Positions 33,866 to 46,751 of a stretch of DNA of 64,000 nucleotides are shown piece after piece. The notes under the pieces are model-generated. The model was not told the DNA's origin and did no database searches. It saw only the letters and a program-made list of their open reading frames with translations. A program made the translations under genes and the position numbers. The stretch comes from Labyrinthula sp. Ha (Eukaryota > Sar > Bigyra > Labyrinthulida > Labyrinthulaceae). The stretch covers positions 222,395 through 286,394 of the forward strand of contig JAALGZ010000047.1 of the NCBI GenBank assembly GCA_015227615.1, in the 5' to 3' direction. Positions within the stretch are counted from its first letter, which is position 1. Every line of letters starts with the position of its first letter.

Positions 33866-35953
33866 ATGTACAAACTTGGGCTCCTTATTAGTGTTGTTAA
33901 CCTTTGTTTATGTAAATTATATGAGCAACCTATGGATTTATGGAGTTTTGATGTTAAAGAGGCAACTACACTAAGGAATAGACGTTTAGATGGAGTGACT
34001 GGAAAGTCTTTCTTGGAATTGAAGTCATCCCTTTCTGAGCTTCCTTCCATCTTGAGTAAGACTTCATCTATCAACCTTCCACTTTCGGAAGATGAGAGTT
34101 TAAGTTGTAAGATATCTGAAGGGAATAGAGCAGTTTCAAGTGTGTTGAGTGAAAAGTTTCCTTCTCTTCACTTTTATTCTGGAACATGTGGTGAAGTTAC
34201 TTCTGGAGATATTCAACAACTTGAACTTATTTTTAGCTCTGCTGAAGATCAAGATGATAGTTTTTCAGCAACAATAACTTCAGAAAGTAGAAATTTTTAT
34301 ATTGATTCTGCTGAACGTGGATCAAAAAAGTATGTTTTATACAATACAAGAACTGCAAGAGAGGAAATTATTGCTAATGGTGTTTACCAAATTAAAGAAG
34401 ACTTTCTGTTTGAAAAGGAGGTGAAGGGTGTGATAGAATCAGGTAACTTTGAAGGAATCAATCCTGATGGATTAGCCGAAGAGATTCACAGGATAGCTCA
34501 ACAGAAAAGGCAGGGGAACTCGAGAAGAACAGGATATATTTTCAAGATTGTATTTCTCGCAAATCAACACTATTCGTTATACAATGGGGCAACCAAGGAA
34601 TCGGTATTGAGTGCCTTGGTAACTTTTATGTCTAGAATCAATGGGATCTATGCAAGAGAGCTTGGTGTGTACTTTCAACTCATAGATGATCAGGATCTTG
34701 GCATTTGCCTTCCCGGAAAACAAGAAAAAGATCCAATTAGACGAAGAATATGTAAATTTTTGGCAAATGACATCGATATAATCCTTCAGACAGAAGACGT
34801 GTTAACTCAGTTCGGTATAAATAAATCTTCTTATGATATCGGTCATGCACTTGTTACTGAATACGGTGGTTTTGCTAGAAGTCAAACCTTATGTAAAGAG
34901 CACAAGGCTCGAGGGGTATCTGGAATGTCTACACCGGACAGTGATTCATTCGCAGTTGATATGGTTTCTCATGAGATTGGACATCAACTTTCAGCTTTAC
35001 ACAGCTTTCGAGATTGTACCGGACCTGATGGATTTTCACTTACACCTGCTGGAGCTGTTGAACCAGGTGGAGGAACAACTATTATGGCGTACACAGGGAA
35101 CTGTCCAAAGAAAAATTTAGCTTTTTCTGGTGATCCCTACTTTAACTCAGCACAGTTAATTCCTATGCACAACTACATATTATCTGTCGCTGAAAATGGT
35201 ACTTGTGGACAACGTTTTGAAATTAAAGATCCAGAAATATCTCTTTCTTCAAATATAGAAGTTGAGTCTAAATGTACTGTTCCAGTTGGAAATCCTTTTC
35301 AATTGAATGCTTTAGGAGTAACTAGAAATGGCTTTTATTCTTGGGAACGAGCTGATACAGGATATGAGGACCTATATAGTACAACTCTTGGAAGATTTAG
35401 ATCCTGGAAACCAACAAAATCGGTATCAAGATATTTTCCAAATCTTCATTATTTAATATATCCTGAAACAAGTAATAAGACATTTGAAGAACTTCCTTCT
35501 ATTGCTAGAAATATGACTATGAGATTTACAGAAAGGGCTTTATTTGATATGACTAAGAGTGAGACAGAATTTTCAGCTGGTATTGTTGGCCAATTTCAAA
35601 CTGCCAGTGTTTTTGTTAACTTTGTTACTTCCATTGCTGCTCTTAAAGTAAACTTCTCAGCTATTGGTTCTGTTATTTCTACTGGTAAACCCATTCATTT
35701 GTCGTACACAGCAGATTCTTCAGTTCATCTTGTTAAGTTTTATGCTGCTCATAATGACCTAAAACCAGTAGACGTATTTCACTATGAGACTGATATTGTT
35801 GAACTTGATTGGAAGTTTATTGGAGTCGGGAGTGAAGGGGTTGCAACTTTATACCTTCCAAAGTGTTTAACTGGAGAAATAATAATTGTTGCACGAGTAG
35901 GAAACGAGATGTGCTTTTACATCGATCTAGCTGCTGGGGTGATGGTTTCTTAA
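33866..35953 (+). CDS. Secreted M12B/reprolysin-like metzincin, copy C
   Basis: 695 residues, intronless. Signal peptide about 1-16 (MYKLGLLISVVNLCLC), RNRR at 37-40, propeptide-like region near-identical at DNA level to the other copies, catalytic domain about 220-445, beta-rich C-terminal domain. The zinc site is HEIGHQLSALH (H369, E370, H373, H379), with Ala377 replacing the usual Gly, as in copy B. Met-turn TTIMAYTG (M407). The last ~820 coding bases and the first ~60 bases after the stop are about 98% identical to copy B by eye, while codons about 165-425 are strongly diverged, including silent sites. Codon choice in the core is less biased than in the shared ends. Likely a secreted zinc protease; substrate unknown. 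Confidence 0.9.
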   Translation: MYKLGLLISVVNLCLCKLYEQPMDLWSFDVKEATTLRNRRLDGVTGKSFLELKSSLSELPSILSKTSSINLPLSEDESLSCKISEGNRAVSSVLSEKFPSLHFYSGTCGEVTSGDIQQLELIFSSAEDQDDSFSATITSESRNFYIDSAERGSKKYVLYNTRTAREEIIANGVYQIKEDFLFEKEVKGVIESGNFEGINPDGLAEEIHRIAQQKRQGNSRRTGYIFKIVFLANQHYSLYNGATKESVLSALVTFMSRINGIYARELGVYFQLIDDQDLGICLPGKQEKDPIRRRICKFLANDIDIILQTEDVLTQFGINKSSYDIGHALVTEYGGFARSQTLCKEHKARGVSGMSTPDSDSFAVDMVSHEIGHQLSALHSFRDCTGPDGFSLTPAGAVEPGGGTTIMAYTGNCPKKNLAFSGDPYFNSAQLIPMHNYILSVAENGTCGQRFEIKDPEISLSSNIEVESKCTVPVGNPFQLNALGVTRNGFYSWERADTGYEDLYSTTLGRFRSWKPTKSVSRYFPNLHYLIYPETSNKTFEELPSIARNMTMRFTERALFDMTKSETEFSAGIVGQFQTASVFVNFVTSIAALKVNFSAIGSVISTGKPIHLSYTADSSVHLVKFYAAHNDLKPVDVFHYETDIVELDWKFIGVGSEGVATLYLPKCLTGEIIIVARVGNEMCFYIDLAAGVMVS

Positions 35954-38900
35954 TAGAAGTATAATCTTGATGAGTTGCATAAGTTAACTATTAAGGGAAA
36001 TTTATTTGACAAGTTTCCAAAACAGTGTACGCTGAGCATTTCCATTTGTAAAATTAATAGCTACTACTTGTTCATATCAAGCTGTCACTAATATAATATT
36101 TTTGAGAATACCATTTGCCAATCCTCTGAAGTATTCTTAGACTTGAAACACTTTTACAATTAAGCAGTTAACTACTTTAAAATCATTTCCGATAACACTA
36201 GCATTAAGCAATGGAATACTGCACTGTACAACCACAATTCACGGGTTTGTTTTTTTAGATGCCAGCATTTAGAGGTCCACTCTCATTAGAGTTTCCAGTA
36301 ACAGACCCTGTGGTAAAAAAGACGCTAACCCAAAATTTGTGAAAAGAAGAAAACACAAGTGATAAATAAAAAGGAAAACCCAAACGACCCCGAAAGGTAA
36401 GTAATGGACTGTAATACAAAAGACAAAGGGTTGAGCCGGATAATTGGACCCTGCTTACAGGATCCACATCAGAAGCAATGTGTTGGAGCACTTGAGAAGT
36501 AGTTGGAAACTGATTTGGAAGGAAAAAGTTTTGCCCCACCGCTTTTCAGAAGAAGGCATACGCAGAACCTTCGGATTTATTATACTAATGCTACGACAAT
36601 GTAATGTGAATTAGATTTCTCTCAAATCTCACCTGTATGAATTTAATATTGACTTTGATCTTGACCTTAGTAATTAAATCTTTCAAGCTAAGTCTTTTGG
36701 TCATTCAGGTCATGAAGTAAAAGTCGATAAAAACAAAAGAAAATTTGGCTCTTAAGCAAAACAGGAAGAAATGGAGATGATTAGCTGCCTAGAAATTGCT
36801 GGCATACCATTAACAGTTGTAGAAGTTAGACTATATCGTAGAGTTCGTGGAAATTAAGAAAAAGGACTTACATAAACGTGAATCATAGAGAGCTAGAAAA
36901 GAAAGTAGAAACAAAGTAGAAAGAAGTATTCAAAAATTAATTATGGTTGACCAAGTATGTTTAACTATGTGCGGAAGATTTAAATTGTACTACTCACCTA
37001 CCATCTTTTCTTCTTACTTCTCCATTTTCTCCTCCTCAAATTTTGCTGTATAGCGCACACTTCACCCAGCTAACTGATCCATAGTAAATCTTCATATTCT
37101 GTTTGAAATATATCAGTAAACATGTCTTGATCATGAGCAGAATAAAATTCTTCCATGAATAAGCGTCATGTGCTTTTACTCACAGAATTATTCTTCCATA
37201 TAAATAAAACAGAAAACCGAAGATTCATCGTTAGGTAAAACATGTTGAATGAATAAGGCCTTTTGAGATCAACTCCATGAAGCACTCTCGAAACGGCCTG
37301 AAATAATAGCAACATCCTGATCCCTATGCCTAACTCCAATCTGAAAACCCAGAACCTACCGTTCTTTTTCGACAGGAACATTTAAACCCAACCTTGATCC
37401 CTATACCCATCCTTCTATATACATAAATAAGAAAACTCAGCTTAAAAACCATGCAAGATTATTGATCTTCCATTTTAAGTCTGTTAGGGTCATTGGCTAT
37501 CTTTTTTACAAAGCCTAATCCTAGCCACATGTTTTTTTCTGCTGGTATCCGTTCATTATTTTGCGAAATTTTTCTTCTTGCACTTGAGATCTGCTACCTT
37601 GTTAGTTCATGGAGGCCTAGCCTTCGTTCTAACTTTTCCAGCGAATATCTCTTGAAACTAAACTAAATCGTATTTTTAAAAAAGCTTAGAAACTTGAATA
37701 TGCATGAAACAACTCTTCATTAACTGTCTTCTATCCTGAAAATATATATGCTCTTCATATTCTTCTTTCTTTCGTTAATTGATGTTGTGTCCTTTGCTTC
37801 ACAAAATAATTCCTAGTCAAAAAGTTAAATTCTCTGCTTCAATCAACTTACAAACTTCAATATACGTCAAATATCTCTTTGTTGGCTTTCCTGTATCTTA
37901 GAATACATGTATTTTCTTTGTATTATTCTTTGGTTTCTTATTCATATTGTCTTTTCTCCCTTTTGGTAGTATCTTAGATTCTTTTCTTTACCCCTTTAAA
38001 AATTATATTACGAGGCAATTAAGTTATTTGCATTTTTGGAAAAAATCTATTTTAAACACTAGCCTCGATAAAGACTGTTTCATAATTCACTGATATTGAA
38101 TTTATAATATATGAAAGAACTTTTCCAATTTAATTTTTTTAGTGTTTGGTCACGCACTCCATGGTAATCAAAGGTTTTAGAGAACATCCTCGCTTTCTTT
38201 TTGAGCTATTGTGATCTTTAATTACCCAGGGAAGTGTGTTCAGGAATCCTTGGGTAAAATTTATGCAATAAAACAACAATCAACATACCTTACATTTTTT
38301 TGATTGTGGAACATAATTCCTTCGTAGTTCTTATTTTTTCGTAGAAGATACCACTATTTTCCCTCATAGTTAATACGTGATTATCAATCAAAGAAAAATA
38401 GACAACATTTCTGTACTATTATCTATATACAATTCAAATGTCCTTGGCTCTTCAAGTAACAACAAAAGATCTCCGGAATAAAGAGAACTTAATCGAACAA
38501 ATCATCTATAATATTTTCAAACTTAATTTAATTTTTGACGAGAGAGAGGAAACTGTTTTGGACTGTGGTTAATGAATATATCTCCATTGAAACATAACCT
38601 GTCGACGATCATAAACTTCTACAATTTAAATGAAGCTTGTTTTTCTGTATTCAACCTTCTTATCTGATGTTGGTGTCTTAAGGAGATGTTTTATTCACTA
38701 GTGGTAGCAATTATACTCAATATATTAATGTTTATTTATACTAATCATGAAATTGTTTTTCATTCTTAATCAATTTGTGTTTCGTTGCACTTATAATTCT
38801 AATGGGCGCTATCTAGTTTTACAGTTTTTTCAAACTTCCATATAAGATAGTTTACACTTGAGCTATTATTGGTTCTTCGGCAAGTCTATTTAATGATATT

Positions 38901-41900
38901 TTTTCCACGAATAATCTGAAAAAAAAAGAATACTCGAATCAGGTTACCACAAGCTGATACACCCCTTTATATATATATATATCAGCAAATTCATAGGCGG
39001 AGACAGATAGTAAGACAAGAGTAGAAAATTATATAAGTACCGTCTTGTAACCTGTATTATTCGCTAAATATCCGGGATTCATGATATGATCTCCTCGCTA
39101 AGTATTGAATCAAGTATGGATGTAATTTAAATTAGCAGCAAATTTGTGGCAGCCAGGTATTATAAAAATGTAAATAATAAATGGCCAGTGAGTAAGAATT
39201 TTGAGCTATTTACGTCGGTATGTGATTGTGTCGAAAAATATATTTTTTTTTGAAATCAGGGTATCATACTCCTACTACGAATCGGGATATTGACAAATCA
39301 TATCATATTACATTGAATAGAATCTAATCGCTTGATGGTGGTTATTTTTTGCCTAGAATATCCTACCAAAGATTCCAAGTAGTTCCTCTTCTTATTATCG
39401 TTATCTTTTTCTATTAGGTTTCTATACATTCTCATACCTTATTGCGTACTGGGTACATGTGTGTGTTTATATCTGTTGTAAGAATAAATGTAACAGGGGG
39501 ACTTAGCAAATATCTATTAGATCATAAAAATTTTGAATGAAAAGTATTTTCTTGTTAAGGTAATATTGCTCTGATCTATATGTTATATTTTTGAAACCAT
39601 ACTCCGACTCTAGATACCAATCGAGAGGAAATTTCTATTAGTTATTATCTAAGAAATTGTGATTTAAAGAGGAAGCTAAAACTCTTAGAAGGCTTAGAAA
39701 AGACTTTTCAGATAACAAAGATTAAGCTATCTAAATAAAAACATAGAACTTATATTTTTCAAACATTAAAGGAATATCTAAATGAAGTCATAATGGTAAA
39801 ATCAAGTTTCTCCGCCTAATTTCTGCTATTTTTCATTTAAAAATTTTAAAGTAAAGGAGTTTCCTACCTACTATAACTACCACGTATCCCTTCTTATGAA
39901 TTTTAAATAATTTGGATTATTCTTTATTTAATTTTAAACCAATAGTAACTAATTTAAAGTTATTGAAAAATCAATTTTATGTAAGGAATTATGAAAACAC
40001 AATTGGATTTTATCTAAATTTTATTTTTGTTCTTAGTATACTCGCATCGTTATCCATAATAGATTTAAGTTCTATTAGATATTTATTTCAATTAAAAACA
40101 CAACACTCCTCCTAGGACGTTTCCATATCTTCTCATGCTTGATGGTATTATCCTCATTGTGCATTAACAGGGATCGATAAAATAAATAACATAAATTATA
40201 GTGTCACGATACCACTGTTTTTAATACTGTTCGACTACAGATAAGAGGTTTCATATAATACCATGTAACAGCTAAGTTTTATTAGTATAATCAAAAACAT
40301 CTTTGAGTTAATTTAGTGCCATTTGAATCGGTCGCCATTAAAATCACGATATTAACTAAGATGTGGAAAAATTATGTGACTTAATGACATAAGTTCTTAT
40401 TTTAAAATCACCTTCACTTTTATCAAGATTTAAGAATTAAGTTTCCTCATAAAATAATTGAAAGGAACCTGAATTCCAGGCTATATGGTTTATATCTAAA
40501 GCACAAATCTATAATTATTATTTTTACCACAAACTCACAAAGAGGACTTTCAATAAATCACCTATTATTAGATTCTTTAGACACAAGGAATTAAATCAAA
40601 ATCTACCTGAATTGGATTTTGATTTCAAAATCAAAACAAATGGATGTAATGATGTGGCCTTGAGCAAGTTTCGGTTCTATTCTTGTAAGAAAACTTCATA
40701 TCTGTCTAAGCCTTAGAATCAGTAAAAGAACCATATATGTATAATACTGTGCCCTATTTTGGAGGAAAACAGCTTCCACTAGTGGTTATTGAGGTTCTTA
40801 TACTTCATTTAGGGTAGTTTTTCTATCTAATATACTCTTATTGCTTGACAGTTTGCTCAGTATAACCATTTAGAAAATGATGCATCACCAAGATCAGAGT
40901 ACCCTATTTATATTTTAGACCAACTTTTCATTGCTATGATTATTCTTTTAATCACACTATATTAAGCACTACTGTCGAGTATAGATTTGTTCCTTTTATT
41001 TTCAATCTATTTGCTATACTTACCTTATCTTATTTATAGTTAAATTATTTTTCTGTTACATAGCATACTGGCGTCAAATGTTCAAATTAATTATTATCTT
41101 TTCATGTCTAATGTTATGGTTCAAGAAAATACCATTGGTTTAGCAATATAATAATTAGGATTAGTATAAACAAACAAAATAATTATTCACTTAAAGATAA
41201 CTTCAAACCACATACAGATTTTTCGATCTCGTTCTGAGTATATTGATTTTAAAACTACTCATACAGTGAAAAATAAGAAAATGAAAAATTTTCAAATAAA
41301 TCTAGAGAAACTGTTGTAATAAGTTTAGTTTATACTTGGTATACCATAGTAAGAATAATTGGTAACTATACTGGTTAAATTCTGCATATTCTCAGGCAAG
41401 AATGAGCAATAACTTCACAGTAACTCAAGTTAAGCTTGTACAGTTTCAAATCAGCTAATATTATTACAAAATGATCAATGCAAAATCTCGATAGTGTGCA
41501 CAAATAGTGATATGTTTAGGCTAAAATCATTTTGATTCTGGACAACTATATTAATTAGATGATCATATGTATTTAAAATAATTCTTTTGGATCATTAGAA
41601 AAAAATCTTATATTTTATGTGTATAAACAATATTTAAATAAGCATAATGTATCAAATCAAAAGAAGAGTTCTTGAAACCTTTTCTAAGCTATATCAATAG
41701 CTGATTCAAATGGTTGTTTTTCAATGACACAATAGTTGGTTCTATATTTGTATTTTTGTAATAAGTATCACACCTCAGAAAGTTGTCAGAACAATGTAAA
41801 TAGTGATAAAAAGCACTGTTTGTGTGATATAGTAAGTGTATATAGCGTACAATTAGTAATACTCCATATGAACGTGCTTTTGTTTGTTTTCATGGAAAAA

Positions 41901-44900
41901 TGCTCATATGTGTAGGTATCCATCATTAATCCGATGCCTGCAATATATGTTTCTTATTTAACCGCCCTAGAGATAGAGACTAAATAATATCTTTTTCTGA
42001 GAGCTTGCTCATATAAAACATGAGGACAAAAAATACCGGTATGTATTTGATTGTGGTTTAATACCCTATAAAAAGATACCACTATATTTTATTAGTTTGG
42101 TAAATTTGATTCTACATATTTTTATACAAAAAATTAACCTTGATATTTTCCTTACTTTTGGGTTTTTTAAGTAAAATTGCAGGTGTGATTAGTCCAGAAT
42201 ATAAGTCGCTATGATATAAGTTAGTTCAAAGATTCAGAGCAGCATGATTTTAGTTAATTCGCTAATATTCAAGCGGACATCATTTACATAATGCTATATT
42301 ATTTATCTAAAAACATATCGGTAAAGGTATAGAAAAAATCGAGTGTTTGTCCAATATTTTCACTTATGGAAATTAAGATCGACCTTGATTTTTTTTGCTT
42401 TGTCCCAGTTTGTTTTTTTTTATAGATATTATCTGGTATCTAAGAAGAAGCGGTTTGTATGAAACACTAAGAGCGGTAGCAAACAAAACATTGACTGCTA
42501 CCTAATCTGACACAGCTTTAAAACTACTTGAAAAACTCTCCAATTCATAAATGAAATATTAAGAAATATTTAATGTTTAAAAAAATATTGGTCTCTTAAG
42601 ATTTTTTTGCCCTAAAGTAGTACAAAACCTTACAAAGCATAGAGCGTTTTTGCTAAAAAAGTTTCGTAATTGTAGTACTAAAAATACCAAAATATATTTC
42701 TCTTTAAGTTACACAGATTCTATTGCTAAATTAATAAGGATAAAAATTGAAGCTATAATTATGTAAAAAATAACTTCATGAGACAGATACACTGCAGTCA
42801 GTATTTTAATCGGGTATTAATTGCTCCAATATAATAAAAATTTCAATATTTAATCCAAGTTGTAGAGATCAATTTTTACTTAGAACTAATATTCTACAAT
42901 GAATATCAGATATTAGTACAAGGGTACCGTGATATCAAAATAGCATTTATTTGACTTTGATGATTTTATACTTTATACAGTAATATATAAGAATGTTGAC
43001 AAGCAATAAAATGTTTCAAAAAAACCTTAAACGCAAGAATTAAAATAAGGGTTTATCAGTTTGATGTAAAATAATATTGATCCATTCGATGTATTAAAAG
43101 GTTACTAAAGGAATGTTACCTCAGATAAAGCTCATGACGCTCTTAATATAGGTAACCAAGTTGTATAATAGATATCTACTGATAAGAGAAGCTCGTGAAA
43201 TTCCAATAGACATTAGTGATTATTTGAATGTCATTCATATGGTTTTAGAATATTGTGCTCATCAATGAAACAATATTGGGTGAAAGATATCTTTAGCTAG
43301 AACGTATCTTTTATTGCAGCTATATATATATATTCTGCAAAATCGCCGCACAGCCAATTATTAAAGAATTAAATATTTTTCTAAGTATCCATCAGTGATG
43401 CTGGGAATGCTACTGTGGTATGTTATGTGGAATGTATAATATACACGTACAGTTGTTGATAGTTTTGTTCCAGTTTTGGAATTATTCTAATTTTAAATTT
43501 ATCTTACCTATATTCTCTGTCAATTTACGGTTTTGTTAGTCTTGTTATATTTTGGTAGCCAGGTTTTCTAATGAAACATAATTTTAGTCAGGAAATATAG
43601 TTTTTAAGTTCTAACGGAACCAAATATATTACCATAGATAGAAATATGGTACAAGGTGGGAGAGATTCTTAGTGAATCCAATACCTTCGTTGAGATATTA
43701 TTATATTTTAGCCCAATAAATGATGGTGTAAAATGTGGCTGGGTGCTATGGAAAGAAACCAGCCACATATGTATACATATTAACTAAGTTTAAAGGGGGA
43801 GATGCAGAGTTATGTCTGTGGCAAGGTCATAATAACTGAATATTATAGCAAATAAATATTATCTCAGTATCTTCGGTGAAATCTAAAATTATCTCCTAAA
43901 TCCTAAAAGAACCACTAAACGCGACACAATATCTCTCCACCGAACTTTATTATCTTTTTCTTGACATTAGTTTGTCTGTCTTTTTTAGTACACATTCTGA
44001 AATATCTATCACTTTAAAATATTCTTATTTACTTAATAAATACTTAATACAATATTTACCATAGGTGGAGATATAAAATCATGATATTAGCCGTTATTAA
44101 GCAGTGAATTGTATAAATGAATTCTTAGTCACTGTATACTATACGGAAAGACATATACATATATCACTTCCAGATTACAAAATGATTAATGTAAGAACAT
44201 ATATCGGTTCAATACTAACTCATAAACATCTGAAATAAGAGGTGATGAAATAACAACATCTCCAGAATCTCCAAAGCTTAATGGCATTGATCTTATCACA
44301 TAAAGTTTTTTTATTGATTAATGCAGTAACTATTGTCACTTGATATTAGTACTAGACCACAATAATTTATTGATTAACCTTATCAGAGCATCACCAGATC
44401 ATTTACACTTAAACATTTTGAAAAAAAGTGTAGTATATCAGAAGTTATAAGAATTGAAGCAAATGTTGTTCTAAATATTTCAATGAAAAATACTATACCC
44501 TTAATGCTTGGAGTATTAGTACAGAAGAAAATTAAATGTAACTCAAGAAGTCAAGAAAGTTTTGACACAAGTTCCGTTTATATCTTAGAAAAAGATCCGT
44601 GGACAACGTGATTATGAGTTGAGTAGAAGAGGTCGCATAATAGAAAAGCCATAAACATCTGCGACAATATACATCTTTAGTAAACGCATCAACTATTATT
44701 TATTATATTGCGTTAACCTGTCATAATATATATTTCTTCTATCAGGCTGATGGAAAAGGTTTGCCTTTCCTGAAACCTACTCAATTCTGTTATCGATAAC
44801 ATAGAAACAAAAATAAAAGTGAATTAATCAAATTTCTGTCTTTGAACCAAAATCCTCAATTCTTTCACTTATTTTTTTAGGTTATGTTAATAGCTAAAAT

Positions 44901-46751
44901 TAATGTTGCATAGAACATATAACTTTGATATAGTTAATTGTATCATTATCAAAGTTCAAAATCTTATATCTCTTTTTACAACTCTGGAGTTGTTAAAACA
45001 TGCACCAAAAAAGCCTATATTTCTAGTTATTCTTGTTCTGGCGATATAATCCAATTCAGTTTTAATTAGCTCTCCCAATTAACCTAATTGGTATCATTTT
45101 ATAGTGGGTATTAATTAAATTAAGTTTTTTAGAGAATAAAATGAGCTTATTGAAACTAACCAGGTATAACATGTATTGACTGGTAGTCTTAGTATAGTAG
45201 TCTACCAATGTACATCTTATTTGTAAGTAACCTATCCAAGCTCTCTATTTAAGAAAACTCCGATAATTCAACTCTTAAATCTTTATAGATACAGAAGAAG
45301 TGAGTTACTATAAAGGTTAATATTATATATATATTCATTGGACCATATATTTCCTCTTTATTCCTGCTCACATTTTTATAACTTTGCAATCTTCTTGAAT
45401 TATTAATATTTTACCATAACGTATCTAGTTGCGGTCATATATGAATACTTAGTATCTCTCTTTCGAGAGAATTTTTTGACATTATTTAAATAAGAATGTT
45501 CAAGGTTTCTTCTACATGTTTCTTTGCTAAGTCGGTAGTTTATATGGTTTTCGATTAGCTTGTCTCCAATAGTAAGGCCAATAAGACATATATACTAGTT
45601 TCATTAGTAATTGCCATTATCTTCGATGATCTGAATACTTGATACTATTTTACCGTGTTAATTATTGTTTATAATCCTTTGCCAGAAACATTTTTTTTTC
45701 AGATATCTCAGTAGTGCTATTGATTAAGCACACAGTGAGATTCCTACTGCTTAAGGGAGTCTTTTGAAATTTTTCTAGCTTTATCTAATCATATTACCTG
45801 AGCACAGAGTGGTTTTATCAGCTACCATAATGTGGATGCATCTAAACCACTTAATTTTTTCTTAGGACAAACTAAGACTCGATATAAAAGTGTTAAATCA
45901 CACTATTGAATGCGGCACTATTAATGATGAAAGTGTGCTCAGGGCAAGATTCGCTGTTGTATATGTGCTTCATTGAGAAAGTTGGCTCAATATAGATTTA
46001 GATAACAAGTATAATTTATTTCAACTTATTAGGTAATGCCCTGTAGCAGTTAATATAGAAAAAATTAGACCATGCTAACTCTGAAATAAGCTAGAAGGTT
46101 ATTTTGGACTATATATTATTCTCCGTTGAGTTCTGTCGCCTTAAGGGTTGATTTCTCATGTCATAAATCTACATTTTTCTTTTCCTCATCTCTCGGTTAC
46201 TTCTAAGAAAAATTTATGTTTCTGTTGCTGTTGTTGTTATTTCTCTAAAGTAATTTTCCAAAATTTGAATCTATTGGGAAACCTCACCCAATATTCATAA
46301 TGGTGCTAAAACTATTTTACTACTTCAATAGTATATAAATATTATAGCTCACACAACCCTAGATATCGTTATAAACGTTGAAAATGGCAAGAAAAAAAGT
46401 TTCAAAGTTTTTATATTCGTGTAATGGAGTTTTATCTAGAAACTAATTCACAAGTAGAAAAGGCTGCTTTACTCGCCTTTTAAAATTGTAAATTCATCAA
46501 CTCATCCATTTTCTGTATTGACAAAGACATAAAAATGTAGTGAGATTATTTTCTCCCTAAGCCATGCATGGTGTATATAAGAGAGGCATCTTCAAAATCT
46601 TATTTTTGAGAGTATATAATTCTTAAAGCTAGAGTAACTAAAACTAACTTTATTTCTCCTTCAAAGAAAGTTTGCATGTACTCTGCAGTTTTCATTAAGT
46701 CAAACCAGGTATTTTCATTTAATCTAGGTTTATTTCCTTAAAAAAACTAAA
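35954..46751. other. 11-kb gene-poor interval between pair C and LNR gene E
   Basis: No gene supported. The first ~60 bp is the 3' flank shared with metzincin B. A divergent R1 repeat copy lies at 36270-36560. About 37-39 kb is pyrimidine-rich on the plus strand; the rest is AT-rich with only short open frames lacking motifs. No tRNA or known transposon was recognised. Confidence 0.45.
36270..36560 (+). repeat. Dispersed repeat family R1, copy 3
   Basis: Aligns with the copies at 3925-4215 and 4300-4625, including the AAAGGTAAGTAATGG step and the ATTGGACCCTG block, but is more diverged. Near its start a 27-codon plus-strand open stretch begins MPAFRGPLSLEF, which is not long enough to call a gene. 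Confidence 0.55.
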
